Below, piece by piece: positions 47,862 through 61,466 of a DNA stretch of 64,000 nt. This DNA is from Blastomyces gilchristii SLH14081 (Eukaryota; Ascomycota; Eurotiomycetes; Onygenales; Ajellomycetaceae). Below the pieces are notes generated by a model that was not told the DNA's origin, made no database searches, and worked only from the letters and a program-made list of their open reading frames with translations. Position numbers and translations under genes: made by a program. The DNA is taken from assembly GCF_000003855.2 (NCBI RefSeq), contig NW_003101682.1, forward strand, positions 2,264,374 to 2,328,373. Direction: 5' to 3'. Each line of letters begins with the position of its first letter. The first letter of the stretch is position 1.

Positions 47862-49409
47862 ATGAGTTCAAAAATACACTCAGTTGATGTGAAAAAAGAT
47901 GCTTTCTCAAATGCTATTCCTGAGATTGAAATTCTGAAGAGAAGAAAGAAAGAAGAAATAGAGAAATAACAAGTTCTTGAAATACAGAAACTTGAAAAAG
48001 TAAGCAAAATTCTTGAAAAGCAGTGTCTGAGTGAGATAAATGAAGAAGTTCTGTTAATTCTTCATACTCAGGCTAGACAACTACAGAAGATAATCAAGTT
48101 CAAACTTGGAATTTCAAACACAGTTTAAAAAACATTGAAAATTCCTAGTATAATCACTGACTCTTCATTTTACTCTTCTTCATTTTCTACTTCTTCTTCT
48201 TCTTCTTCTTCTTTAAATCAGAAGAAAATATATGCTTAAGTAGCTAAATCTACTGTCTCTAAACCTGCTGCCTCAAAACCTGCTCAAAATTCTGAGAAAA
48301 CTGAGAAGAATACTGCTCAGACTTCTATTCATAGAAAAGTAAAGAAAAAAATATAAAAAGAGAAAAACTTTCAAATCTTCAGAAATAGAAGACTTATTCT
48401 CAAAGTCTTAAATCAGAACATCTTGCAGAGAAACAAGCTAATCTCAAATCTCATTTTCAGAATCAGAAATGAAAGTAATCAGCAGTTCTTTTCTCAGTTG
48501 ATAACTGATATTGAAGTTCAAAAATCAGTTATAGCTTTAATTGAGTTATTCTTCTTTGAACACTTCACTATTCTGACTACAATGTCTGAATTCAATGCAG
48601 AAATCCTTATTCAGAATGAGAATCTCTGAAAATCAGCAGTAGAATCTTTGTTAAACACAATAATTATATCTGAGAGAGATGAAAAGTGAGATAAATTCAT
48701 TCTTTATAATATTTCAGTTGAAATTTTTGACTGTGAAGAAGAAATACTACTTCTCAAAAATGAATTAGAAGAATATAACTCTATTCAACTGAGAAAAGAG
48801 TCTGTATAACTGAATTTAATTGAGTTCAAACAATGTAGAAGAAATGTCTCTGTTCTAGTATATATAAAAACAATTGAAAAGTCAAAGATGTTTGAAGTAA
48901 GAGTAACAGGTTTGAAAATGAGAGTTCATAAATATAAAGACTCAATAATAAATCTCAAAGCTTAAACACAGTGTTCAAACTGTCAAAGATATGAACACTT
49001 TGTAATCTCTTATTTTATAGACTCAAAATATGCATTCTGTGCTAGAGATCATAAAACTAGTGAGTATAAATATAAAACATGCTTAAAAAGAGATGAAATA
49101 TATCAACACACTCTGCTTAAATACTCTAATTGTAAAGAAAAACATGCATCTAGCTCAAAAGAATGTATGTTTACTTCAAGAACTCAAAAGAACTGAAGAA
49201 AAGATGAAGTTCAAAGTCAATCTAGAACTGAAGAGAATAGTCAAGTCAGTAAATCTATAACTATAAGCTTAAAAAGAAGAAACTCTCAACTATCTAAATC
49301 TTCAAACTTCAATTCTCTAGCTAAATGTAAACAGAATTTGAATTCTCAAACTTCTGTTAAGATTAGAGAATTGAGAAATAACTCTAGTGATAAGCTAGAT
49401 ATAATATAA
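47862..49409 (+). pseudogene. LINE D ORF1 (gag-like), broken
   Basis: Starts at ATG 47862 (MSSKIHSVDVKKDAFSNA), followed by a Lys/Glu-rich coiled coil and a poly-Ser run encoded near 48180-48215. The C-terminal part carries a CCHC knuckle series: CSNCQRYEHFVISY (48972-49013, last Cys mutated to Tyr), then FCARDHKTSEY and SNCKEKHASSSKEC. This is the usual nucleic-acid-binding end of Tad1-type ORF1. Scattered TAA, TAG and TGA codons break it; the longest open piece is 68 codons at 48423-48629. Confidence 0.85.
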
Positions 49410-49429
49410 GTAGTTGAGATTTCTTCTTT

Positions 49430-52400
49430 TCAAAATAATTATAATCTACTATCTGATGATACTGATTAGATTCTACTCTATCTCTACTCTCTTATAGTAT
49501 GAATATACAACAATAATAACAAAAAAAGTTTAAAAACTCTTCAAAAATCACATTTATTCAAAATAATATGAATAGAAACTCAAATTGTATTTATTCTTAT
49601 CTTTAAATTGTATTTCAATAAAAAGTTAATTTTATACTGCTTCAGAAATCAAATTTTGATACTGAGTAAAAATACATTGTTTCTCATTCAAGCTACAACT
49701 GCTTTCTATCTCAAAAGTCTGAGATAAAGTTAAGAGTAGTGATCTATGAAAGAAAGAGATCAAGATATTAATTTAATCTATGATTTAATATCATATCTGA
49801 CTCTGATATTCTGATGACTTATATTATAGATAAAGAGAATGAGTTTAATACTATACAGCTCATAAATATCTATAATAAAAAGTCATTGAAGAAAAATAAC
49901 AATATCTGAACAATTAATAGAGAATTTCTGAACATAACTTTATTAAGAAACTCTATAATTGCAGGAGATTTCAATGCACATTATGTCTGATAAAATTCAG
50001 AATATAAAAGAGTAGTAAGAGCAGATAATCTGATTAAATGAATTTTTGAGTATTTAATAGATTTAGTTAACAAGTCTGATTAATAAATATTCTTTAGAAA
50101 AGATATGAAACAGAAATATATTATAGATCTAATCTTCATATCATAAAATCTAATGAAAAAAAAACTTGTAAACTGATTTATTAATTCAAATGAGACATCA
50201 GGATCAGATCATGAGATTATTCAATTTAATATTAAACTGAGTGAAAAATAAATGAGTGAAAATCCTCTTCTCTCTAATCAGTTTAACTTTGAAAAAGCTG
50301 ATTGAAAAGCAGTTGAAGAAAGTATAAAACTGTTAAAATCTGAAAAGCAAAGTTAGCTATATTAGAATTCTGATCAAGATATCTCAAATGAAATGCTTGA
50401 GAATAAAGTGAAACTCATTACATCTATTATTCTAATAAGTATTAGAGATAATATTTTCAAGAGAAAGTATTCTGAGTATTTCAAATCTTGATAAAATGAG
50501 AATATCATATCTAAAAGAAAACAATTAGCTACTGTTAGAAGAGATTGAAAGAATGATATAATATCTAATAAAGAGTTCAAAACTGTCAGAAATGAATATT
50601 TTTCAGATATTAAAAGAGCTAAAACAGACTGCTGAAATAAATTTCTTGAAAAAGTATAAGAAAAGAAAGCTTTTAAAGCTTTTAACTATACTAAAACAAG
50701 AACTGTAGCAAAACTTTCAGCCTTAGAATATAAGTTTCAGAATGAATCATATACAGTCAACACTTTAAGAAAAAATATCAAGCTTTTATGAGAATTCTCT
50801 TTCAAAACTCATCAAATTCAGATTCAGAGAAAGAGAATATATTACTTCATAACTATATTAATGAAAATAACTGAGAATGATCTGAGCTTATAGAAGATGA
50901 ATTAGAGTCTGCTATCTTCTCAAGTTCAGTTAAAACTGCTGCAGAGTCTGATTCAATCAATGATCTGATTATTCAAAATATTCCTCTCTACTTGAAGAGT
51001 GAATATTTTGAGCTCTTTTTCAATCTCTTGAAAAATGAATATTATTCTGAATGCTGAAGAGAAGTCACTGAAGTGATTCTTATAAAATCTAATAGAAAAA
51101 CTTCAATTTCTAAGTTATATAGAGTAATATCTCTATTGAACTATCTAGAAAAGAATTTAGTAAAGAAAATAGCTACTCAACTATCTTTTATAAGCTCTAT
51201 TAATAATTCTCTTTTATTCAGTGAATAAATGAGAGATAGAAAACAATGTTCTACAATTGACACTGTTCTCTCAGTTATTCATGATATTTAAATAGTAAAG
51301 CATGAAGATCTGATCTCAACTGCAGTTTTTATTGATATAAAAGAAGCATTTGATCATGTCTCAAAGTCAAAGTTAATTCAGACTTTGAAGATGTTAAAAC
51401 TGTCACTTTCTCTAATAAAATGAGTTAACTGTTTTATATCTAAAAGAATCATACAACTTTTCTTTGATGAAATGAAATAAGACAAGACTGAGATAAAAAT
51501 AGAAGTACTGTAAGAATCTTCAATCTCACTCATCTTATTTACAATATACACTGCATATCTATTTAAAGATAGAAATATGAAAATAGTGTGATCTCTGAGT
51601 TATATAGATGATATTAGTCTAGTCTACAGCTCAAAAACTATCAAAGAGAATTTAAAAGTGATTGAAAAGCTGCAAAGAAAATCTTTGTTAGAGCAGATAT
51701 TAATTAAATTCAATTTAATATGAATAAAACTGAGTTAATTCATTTCTTTGCTAAATTCAATGAGAAAGAACTATCTCTAACTCTTTTAAATAGAGAGATA
51801 AAAGCCAGTTTAAATGTTAAATTATTAGAAGTATGATTAAACTCCAAGTTAAATTTTAAATATTATATTCAATAAAGAACTATCAAGACAGAAAGACTAT
51901 TAAACAACATAATCAGACTATCAAATACAGAGAGAGATCTATTCTTCCAGGCTATAAGACAGTTATATATAGCCTGTATTATCTCAGTAGCTGATTATGA
52001 AGTTCAAGTTTAATGAAATAATCAAGAAAATTTCACTGAACTCTTTCAAAGTCTGTAAAACAGAGCTTTGAGAAGAATTCTGAAAGCATTTAAATTATGT
52101 TCTATTAAAATAATGAAAATTGAAGCTTCAATTCCTTCTTCTGCTATTAGATTTAAAAAGACCTGTATGAACTATACTCTAAGAGTTATAAAGATGAGCT
52201 TGAATTATATAATCAAAGAAAGAGACTCTTCTTCATTTTCATTAATTAACTCTGAAAATGAACTGAATTGAAATAGATTTCTTGATTGAAATGAGAATAA
52301 TTCTTCAAAGAAAATGTCTTCTCAACTATACAGACTATACTCACTGATTAAAAATCAATTTTCTTCTCTCAATATTGAAAAAGTTGATCATGAGAATATA

Positions 52401-53453
52401 TCTCTCTGAAGAGAAAAGCTTAAATCTCTTATAAACTTGCAAATAAGTGAACTATCTAAAGAGAAAGAATATAAACAGCATTTGAAGAGAATTTCTACAA
52501 TCAATATAGAAGACTCTATTCTGATTTATTCAGATAACTTGAAAAATGAGAATTTGAATAGATTAAGTGCAGATATTGCTTATACTGAAGATAATATTAA
52601 TTTTATCTCAGATTTCTGAAATCTAGACTGTGAATCTGAAGTCTTTAATACTGAACTATTTGTAATAGTGAAAGCTTTCAAATGCATTGAAATAAAATCT
52701 TATAAAAGAGAAAATAGTTTGAAAGAGACATAAATATTCTCTGATAGTCAAGCTGCTTTGAAAAGACTTAGAAATAGTCAGATTTATAATGATCAAATGA
52801 ATCTTGAACTGATTTTAAACTCTGTTTTAAAAATTTAAAGAAGAAGAATATCAAAGCTAATAATTCATCTGTACTGAGTTCCTGCTTATATGAATATTCA
52901 TGACAATGAATTGACTGATTCAGCTGTAAAAAAGCATTTAGAATTAAGCAGATTTATTCAAAAAATTATATTCTGATCTTTTATAAAGAGAAAGATAAAA
53001 GAATCTTGTTTAGATAAGTGAAATGAAAGCTGGCAGAAACAAAAGAAGAGTATACATTATTCAAGATTTGAAACAAAACCCAAGTGAAAATCTTGTTCAA
53101 TTAAATATAAAAAGAAAATATTCTCATCTATAATACAGCTGAAACTAGAACATGGCTATTTCAAATCTTATATACAAAGATTTGATGATAGATTTGATTC
53201 AATAGCATGCTCATTCTGTAATACAAATAAGAATTCTGAGTATATTGTAATGCACTGTGTATTATACAATAGTCTCAGAGTCAGATTGAAAGAGAAGTAT
53301 AATCTAAATCAATTAAATATGAGATTCTTGTTCTCAACTGAGACAGAAATTAAATACTTAATAAACTTTCTATCAGAAACTCAAGCAGCTACAAGAAAAT
53401 GACTAAATTCAGAAATATCTGAATATGAAGAGAAGGAAATTAATCAGATATAA
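49430..53453 (+). pseudogene. LINE D ORF2: endonuclease, RT, RNase H, broken
   Basis: APE-type endonuclease motifs: GDFNAH (49964-49981) and SGSDHEI (50198-50218). The reverse transcriptase has an intact YIDD box at 51601-51612. The RNase H part reads SEVFNTELFVIVKAF, FSDSQAALKRL, then WVPAYMNIHDNELTDSA near 52870-52925. The C-terminal Cys-His cluster (CSFCNTNKNSEYIVMHC) is at about 53213-53263. The last codon is TAA at 53451. It would be about 1300 codons, normal for the clade. In-frame TGA stands at most Trp positions and frameshifts occur. The 67- and 60-codon open pieces at 52068-52271 and 52437-52619 are remnants. Confidence 0.88.
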
Positions 53454-53869
53454 TCTGTTACAACATCTATATACTATGTTTTAATAATTTATTTTGTTAC
53501 AGTCTCTCTCTACTTTACTTTTTTCTTTCTATTCTTTTCTATCTGTCTATTTAATGTGTCTATCTTTAAGACTGTGTTCTCTTTTCTTTTGTCATGATAT
53601 TGTTAAATGGTTTCAAAGTATCAGAAGATGTTCAAATACTGTCATTTGTAAACAGTTTTTATATTCTGAGCTGGAATTTTCTGATTTTGCATATCTGAAA
53701 TTGATAAATGTATAATAGTTAACTTTATAGATATAGGAAAAACTCTGAGAACTAAAAGTTCTCAGGTAGATGTCATAGTCTCTGACTACATACATCTATA
53801 ATTGAAGAATAATAATAATAATAATAATGATCATACTTTCTGATTATATTTTCTGATTATATTTTCTAA

Positions 53870-54352
53870 TTGTTTTATATGAATACAGATGCTGATATTT
53901 TTGTTTTAATTCACATAGAATCTTTATATATTGACAGATCTATGTTCACTGATAATCGTGATCTCAATGTTGAATTGTTGATTGAAAACTTGAAGAATAT
54001 AATAATGAAGAAATTATCTGTGCTATATATGACTGAGTCTTCTGTGTCTCTCTCTGTTTCCTCTGTTTCTTTCTCTGTCACTTCTCTTCAATCTTCTACA
54101 CCTGTCTCTGTGTCTGATTCTCCCGCTCTTACTATCTCTATTTCTGCAATCTCTACTTCTGCTACTTCTGCTCTCACTACTTCTACTCTCTCTGTCTCTG
54201 CTGCTTCTGCTGTTGTCATCAGCTCTTTCTATTTCAAGAAGATATTGTATAGACTTAGTAAATCATGTTTCTCAGTGTGTACACTTCTGTTCTTTTTACT
54301 GATCTCTAGAATAATTTATTATATGAAGACTGTGTACAACAGAACTATCTGA
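53870..54352 (+). CDS. Ser/Thr-rich hypothetical reading frame
   Basis: An uninterrupted 160-codon frame in a block where almost every other frame is broken. The N-terminal third is ordinary (DADIFVLIHIESLYID, then DNRDLNVELLIENLKN). The middle ~65 residues are nearly all Ser, Thr, Val and Ala. The end is hydrophobic (SVCTLLFFLLISRIIYY) and could be a membrane segment. No signal peptide or known domain is seen. It may be a relic of a repeat-family gene whose codon bias (TCT, ACT) avoids the mutated dinucleotides. A distantly similar Ser-rich reading occurs near 63380-63600. Expression is unproven. Confidence 0.25.
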   Translation: MFYMNTDADIFVLIHIESLYIDRSMFTDNRDLNVELLIENLKNIIMKKLSVLYMTESSVSLSVSSVSFSVTSLQSSTPVSVSDSPALTISISAISTSATSALTTSTLSVSAASAVVISSFYFKKILYRLSKSCFSVCTLLFFLLISRIIYYMKTVYNRTI

Positions 54353-54391
54353 AGCTCAGCCATAAACACTGATTATTACATTTATTTTAAG

Positions 54392-54897
54392 TAGACTGGC
54401 CGCCGGGACCATGAATTGCATATTTGGTTTCATTTGGTCTGGTTCTATACATTTCTTGGTGTGAATCCCGCTGGGACTAGTCATTAAAAAAACATGCAAG
54501 GTGACTATATATGAGATATTAAAATGAAACCATGACTTGAAAAAAATGAGAAAGTGGTTTCATTTGACCTCATTTAGTTTCATTCTTAGTATAAAGTTAC
54601 TATTTTTAGACATTTTAAGGTTTTTTTTAGACTATTTTTAATTTTTTAAAAAGTAATGCTTTTTGATAATACTTAAATGAGATTTAAAGTTATTTAAAGT
54701 AATAAAAATAATTTAAATTAAGCAGTGAAAATCATGATCTCATTTGAAAAATGTGATAAGAGTAGACAGTAAGTCTCACTGAGACAGTATGAAACTACTA
54801 TCTAATGTTAAATCTGTGTAATAAGATCAGTCAAATTGGTAATCAGACTATCAAAAAATCTGGTTCTGGTTTCAGACACGGTCACACAGTCAGTCTA
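54392..54897. mobile_element. hAT MITE, copy 4
   Basis: 506 bp from TAGACTGGCCGCCGGG to CAGTCTA, with the 8-bp duplication ATTTTAAG (54384-54391 and 54898-54905). It is non-coding and mildly mutated. Confidence 0.93.
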
Positions 54898-54905
54898 ATT
54901 TTAAG

Positions 54906-55240
54906 TATTCATAGTGATATAATTGTGTATTTATATTAGAGAATTACTTCTCTTCTTAACAGTGTTAAGAGTGTAAGTCTTTTCTTTTCTATTCTTTCTT
55001 TTAACATCAATTTTTCTAGAAGAAATTGTTATGAGTTTTATTATGTATAAAGTCATAATATCTACAGATATTAAGAAACTTTATATAACTATTAATTTTA
55101 ATATTACAGGTATATCTGCTCTGATGAATATCTTCAGAATAATTAACTCATATCAGTCTATTCTCTGACATTTGTTATCTGACTTTATAATGCAGGTAAA
55201 GAATATCTGTGTCTTCAGAAATGAGAATGTAAATGTCATA
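54906..55240. other. flank between MITE and Gypsy 2
   Basis: AT-rich DNA with no identified feature. CTCTT at 55241-55245 is the Gypsy 2 duplication. Confidence 0.4.
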
Positions 55241-55245
55241 CTCTT

Positions 55246-55778
55246 TGTCACGCTCCCGGCCGCGCCAAGGCTCCGTTGCGGTTCCACACAGCCCATCACT
55301 TTCATGCGGATGATTTCATCCTGTCTGAACCAGTTTTCAACCACTCTATGACATCATTCAGATATATTATATGAAGATTCAATTGATGAATATGAGAACC
55401 CCGCTTCTATATAAGGTCAGCAGACTACTCTTTCTTAATAGTAAGACACTGCTGAGGTATCACTCTGACTATTCTTGCTTATGAAATAGAAGAGAGATAT
55501 TCACTTATTATCTATATAGAATAGCTAGATACTGACTTCTTATCAAAGAAGTCAGTGATTCATTTTTCTTCTACTGAAATATATATAAGAGTTACTGCAT
55601 TTCTCATACAATCTTCTTAGTATACTAAGTATCATATCTGTGATATTCTCACAATAACTCTGTAGTTCATGAGCTCACTATTCAAGCAAGATAGTCAAGC
55701 TCACTTATACAGCTTCTCAAACAACTACTTCTATATAATATCACTGACTAGTTATCACTTCAGCTTCATCATGTTACA
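55246..55778 (+). repeat. Gypsy 2 5' LTR (533 bp)
   Basis: Begins TGTCACGCTCCCGGCC. The first ~80 bp are CG-rich and unmutated, whereas the same bases in the 3' LTR are mutated. It ends ATCATGTTACA. Confidence 0.93.
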
Positions 55779-56880
55779 ATTCAAATTACTCAACCTGATT
55801 ATAAGTTTGAATCAGTCAAGCTCTATTAACAGATTAATATGATCTCATGCATCTGTGCTGAGACTGACCTGATCTCATTCTCTGAGAGAAACTCTACATT
55901 ATTCTCTAGAGTGTGTACATCTCTACTCTGACAGAAATCTGAGATTTCTGAACTCACTGCACACTTTGACATGAGTTCTTCAACTGCTCTATCATCGCCG
56001 CGGCCTCTACACATCTACATCTATCATGAAGATAGAGAGATTAAGATTGAAGATTCTCTGAGATATAAGAGAAACATATTATCTGAATTTCACAGCTTTA
56101 TCTGTATTCTTAAACAGAAATTTCATCTTAATCTGAGTCAGTATAATACTTATGAGATATAAGTAATATATATTATCAATCTTCTTAAAGACATCTCTAC
56201 AACTACTTAAGTTATTAAGAAGAGAGAGCTTGAGTATACTGATACTGTAATAACTTGAGAAGAATTCAAGAACTTTCTACTGAATTAAATTAAACATCAC
56301 TGTAATTATAGCTTCACAGCAGTACAGCAGTTTAACTCATTATATTAATAAGATAATGAGAATTCTTTTAATTTCAATGCAAGATTCAAAGAATATTGAG
56401 AGAAATTAACTGATGATTTAAATTAATTAAAGATATAGCTTTATCTCATAAAGCTGACTTATAAAATGCAGATAATAATATCATAGTATCAGAGTTTATT
56501 AATCAATTACACTGAGCTTATCAATCTGACTTTCTGAATCTATTTAAATAATCAATTCTTTGAGAAAAAGACTAACAAGATCTTTTCTAAGTAATTAATA
56601 ATAAGATCTAAATAATGCTGTGACAGCTTTAGTATGAAGAAAGTAAAGAAGAATTCTAAGTATTCTGATTCTTCACTCACTGTAAAGAAATATTAAAAAA
56701 GATTTAATAAAGATCTCTGTTTTAACTGCAGAGCTGATAATTACTATACTAGTGATTATAAGAAGCTGAAGAAGAAAAGAAACTGAGAGAATATCTTCTT
56801 AAAGTTAACTTCTCTTCTGACAAATATATTTATAAAAGATAAAGAAGAGAAAGAAATGAAGAATTAATAATTCTTATATC
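55779..56880 (+). pseudogene. Gypsy 2 gag, broken
   Basis: The coding-like stretch ends in a zinc knuckle at 56718-56759 reading CFNCRADNYYTSDY, where the family expects CX2CX4HX4C; the His and the last Cys are both now Tyr, as single C-to-T/G-to-A changes would give. Stops are frequent. No primer-binding site could be recognised after the 5' LTR. Confidence 0.7.
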
Positions 56881-56889
56881 TTTAAGTTT

Positions 56890-59800
56890 ATATTACAATT
56901 ACAATACATATCTTAAATAAGAAGATATCAGTGAGATATCTACTCAACTTCAGAGTAAATACTAACTTCATATTCTATTTCTTTTCTCTGATGAAGAATT
57001 AGAAGAAGATAGACTTATCAGATTATATAAAATTTACTGATGAAACAAAGTGCTATCATTTTAATATAATTCAAGCAAAGTGTGTGATCACAGACTTAGA
57101 AGAAATCTTTAAGAAGAGCAGTCTGCTTCTTTATACAGTTAATATTGTAGATGAGAACATCATTCTAGATCTTCTGTAATTGAGAGAAAACAATTCTCTT
57201 ATTAACTGAGTCACTTAGATGTGATGATATCATCTTACTGATGAAGAGATAGTAATAGAGAAATCTGAAGAGTTTTATTAAAAGAATCTTGAGAAAAAGA
57301 TAGAGTTAATATACTGTATAGCAGATGACTAAGACTTGAGAATAGATAAAAAAGTTATCATTCTTGCTACAAGATTAGCAGCAGTATCTGTTATTAAAGA
57401 CAGACATATATAATATCTCTTTATAGATTATAAGAATGTCTTTTCAGAAAGAGAAGCAGTGAAGTTTTCTGATATTAAGATATAATATAAGATTCATCTT
57501 GAAGACAGTGTAACAGTACTGTACAGATCTCTTTATAACTTGTCTGTAAAGAAATTGAATATTCTATGCAAATATCTTGAGAAAGTGTAATCAAAGAACT
57601 GAATATATTTATCAAAGAGTTCAGCAGAGACATCTATACTCTTTATACTCAAGAAGAACAGTAGACTATGTCTATGTATAGACTACAGAGGCCTTAATAA
57701 GATGATAGTTAAGAATCATTATTCATTACTGTTAATTAATGAGATGATTGATTGATTATCTGAAGTAAAGATGTTTACAAAGATTGATATACAGAATATC
57801 TATCATAGAATCAGAGTTAATGAAGATGATGTTTGAAAAATGACTTTTCATATCAAGTATGATAATTTTGAATATCTTGTTTTATCTTTTGATCTTTATA
57901 ACACTTCAGCCATCTTTCAGATCTATATAAATGAGACACTGTGAGGTCTTGTTAATGTCTTCTGTATAGTATACTTAGATAACATTCTAATCTTCTTAAA
58001 AACAGAGAAAGAACACAATACTCATATTTAAGAAGTATTGAGTCACTTGAGACAGTATTAACTCTATATAAACACTGAAAAATGCTTATTCTACATGCAG
58101 AAGATTTATTTCTTAGATTATATTATTGAAGTGAACAGCATTTCAATGAATAGAAGCTGAGTCTTTATCATTGAGAACTGACTGACACTGTGAACATACT
58201 GTAAGATGCAGATATTTCTAGAATTTGCAAATTTCTACAGACAATTCATTTATACATATTCACAGATTACTGCTCCTCTTACAGATCTGTTAAAGAGAAG
58301 TGTGAAAGACAGGAAAATAAGATTATTTATTCTCATTCAAGACACTGTGCAGATATTTACAGAATTGAAACAAGCTTTTGCAGATGTCACAATGCTGAAT
58401 CACTTTAATCTCAACTTACTCAGTCAGTGTGAGACTGATACATTCAGAAATAAGATCTGTGAAATCTTTTTACAGTTGATATCAGAGATCTTTCAATATT
58501 GAAAGAATCAGAGAATAATCATCTCTGAGAATACAGACAATGAAATGTCTGTAAGAGAAGACTTTTTCATAGAGTCTATAAGACACTGTAAATAAAGATC
58601 AGTGATCTTCTTCTTCAAGAAGTTATCACTTATATGAAAAAGATATGATACTCATAATCAAGAAATGTTAGTAATTATCAAATTCTTTAAGATCTGATGA
58701 CATTATCTTCAGAGTAGTAAGTACTCAGTGTAAGTTCTCACTGATTATGCAAATCTGCATTACTTCTTGATAATAAAGAGCTTAACAGAATATCAAGTCA
58801 GATAAGTGAAGCTGCTTTTGAAGTATAATTTCTATATTCAATATTATTCAGATCAGCTTAATCTCATCAATACACTGTCTAAATGACTCAATTATAATAT
58901 CATTGATACAGAGAAGAATTCTATAAAAGAACCTCTATTATCACTGCAGAAGAAACTGACTGCAGAGGATTGAGATTCTCTGAAGCTCAGAAACAGTGCT
59001 GGTAAGACAGCTGTATAACTCAGTATAGAAGATGAAAGAAAACTCAGATCTATGTAGAGAACTGATACTGAAGATCATGAGCTTCTCATATCATATCTTA
59101 CTATCATTAAATTGATAAAGAACAAAATAGTCTACAATCTTTCAACTCAACTACTTTTGAAATTTATTGATAGTTACAGAAGAGGAATATCTCTACTACA
59201 GCTTAAATTCAGAAGTTGAAGAAGAAAGAATTCAGTTTGAACTTGAAAGAGATAGACTCTGAGCAGGACAGTACTGCTAAGAAATCAAGTCACTGATAAC
59301 TAGAAGAATGTGAACTTCTACTACTGAATGATTCAGTCTTTGTCTCTCATAGCAGAGCAGTGCATCAGAAGTTATTAAGAATTCATCATAATGATTTTCA
59401 TACAGAGCACTTTGAGCTAGAGAAGACTGAGAAGCTTTTAAAATGTAAATACATTTGAGACAAGCTCTAAGCAGATGTCAAAGAGTATATTGAGACTTGT
59501 AATATCTGTCAAAGAATAAAGATTCTGCAGTATAAGCAATACAGTGAGTTGACATCACTGCCAGTTTCAAAGAGCTTATGACAGAACCTATTAATGAATT
59601 TCATAGTTGACCTGCTGAAGTTGACAAGAGTCAAAGAATATGACTCAATTTTGGTCATTATCGACCATTTCACAAAGATGATACCATCATTCGTGATCAC
59701 AGTGCTTCAAAATCATTGATAACAGAGCAAGAATTCCTCTTCATCAGCAAATACTGATCGGCTTTTTGCTATCATCTTATAATAAGACATCTTCTCAGTA

Positions 59801-60610
59801 TCACATTTCATCCGCAGACAGATGGTCAGACTGAACACTAGAATCAGACACTAGAACAGCATCTTCAAGCATTCTGTTCATATTATCAGAATGATTGACT
59901 CAAACATCTTCTGATCACTGAATTTGTATATAACAATGCAAAGAATGTAATCTTAAAGATATCTTCTTTCTATACTTATTATAAATATAATTCTTCATTA
60001 CTCAGTGATATCATGAACAATATTTCAAAGAAGAAGATAGACAGTCAGAATATTAAACAGATATAGAGAACAGAGTATCTCTCAGTATCAGAAGTAAAAA
60101 TGAGATTGAAACTTTTGAATAAAATTCATAAGAAGACAGTGAAAAGTATTCATCATACTTAGAAGTAGTAGATAGAATACTATAATTGAAAACATCTTTC
60201 AATAAAGTTCTTGATAGAGAATCAAGTGCTACTTTCAGCAAAGAATATCAAGACAATGAGACTGTGTAAGAAGCTCAGTGAGTAATAACTAGAATCTTTT
60301 CTGATAATAAGAGTAATAAGTAAGCAGACATATAAGTTGAAATTATTCTCAGAATTGAAATCAATTCATTCTGTTTTTCACATTTTCTATTTGAAGCTCT
60401 ATAAAAAACATCTCAGAGCAGAGTCATCTCAGTCAGATAATATTAAGATTAAGAATAATACTGAATATCTTATGAAGAAAATATTGAACAAGTAAACATA
60501 TTACAGCAAGCTTCAATATCTCATTAAATAAGAAGATTATTCATTGTCAGAGAATTCATGAAAATCACTTGAGCATTTGAAAAATGCTGAGAAAGAGATT
60601 GCAAGCTATG
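56890..60610 (+). pseudogene. Gypsy 2 pol with chromodomain, broken
   Basis: Reverse transcriptase at about 57620-58100 (LCLCIDYRGLNKMIVKNHY), with the catalytic box YLDN at 57972-57983 (second Asp mutated to Asn). RNase H part: EFANFYRQFIYTYSQITAPL (58217-58276), followed by the tether and the thumb. Integrase zinc-binding region at about 59365-59520 (HHNDF, CNICQ) and core at 59590-59875 (DSILVIIDHFTKM; RRQTDGQTEH). Chromodomain-like end at 60455-60600 (NTEYLMKKILNK, QYLIK, SWKSLEHLKNAEKEI). Many stops. A 98-codon open piece lies at 58206-58502. Confidence 0.9.
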
Positions 60611-61466
60611 AGACAGCTAGTAGAGACTGCTCTATTATATATCAGAGATATTGAGCAAGAAATACTACTTGAGACTTCTTATTTTTTCTTAAAGAGTTTT
60701 TTAGAGATAATCTTACAGTGATGAGCTGATGTCTTGTGAACTCTGTAACACTCTTCTTCTATTTTCTCTCAAAGAATTTTTAGAAGTTTAATGAGACTAT
60801 ACAAGTATAAAATTCCTGAAGCAGTTAATAAGAAAAGAAAGAGATATTTGAAATTAATAAAGATTAATATTATTAATTCACAGACTGCTGCTATTTTAAT
60901 AGAGTCACAGCTCACTGAAAAAGTAAAAAGAGAGATCAGAGCCTACTTATTAATAATTATATTTCTATCAAACTTATTCTTCACTATTAAAGTCTTCAGT
61001 ATCAGTATCTTTATCTGCTGAGAAATTTACACTGCAGTATCACAGAGAAGCATGCTGTAGAAGAGTATAAAAGATACTGAAAGTATCAACTTATTAACTT
61101 ATAAAGTATCTCAGTTATCTACTTTAACTGAAGTAAGATTCTCTTCAATCAGTAATTAATCTTCACAGTACTTTCAACAGCAGTATCAGTTAATCTCTTC
61201 TTAAGATCAGTCATTCTGAGATGTTTTTTCATCTCAAAGATTCACACTTTCATCTTCTTTTATAGATAAGCAAGAGAGATCTCTTCAGTCTTAATAGAAT
61301 TCATCAATACTTAAAGCTCTGAGACACTCACTCTATACTGCTTGAATATCTGAGCTTCTTATCAGAACTGATACAACATCTTCTTGTAGAGTAGATAATA
61401 CTTATAGAGAGATAGAAGTCATTGTTATAGATATAATGAAAACAATAAGAGTGAGAGAAGAGACAG

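Larger units (their letters stand above)
47182..53828 (+). mobile_element. LINE copy D (Tad1-like), full length, mutated
   Basis: A 6.65-kb element whose 5' end is placed where homology to copy B begins (TGCAGCAGTTAATAC against TGTAGTAGTTAATGT). It has a leader to 47861, ORF1, ORF2, a 3' UTR with a hairpin (CTGAGAACT-AAA-AGTTCTCAG, 53745-53765) and an (AAT)n tail ending at 53828. Domain order (gag-like ORF1; endonuclease, reverse transcriptase, RNase H in ORF2) fits the Tad1 clade common in ascomycetes. No certain target-site duplication is found. Confidence 0.92.
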
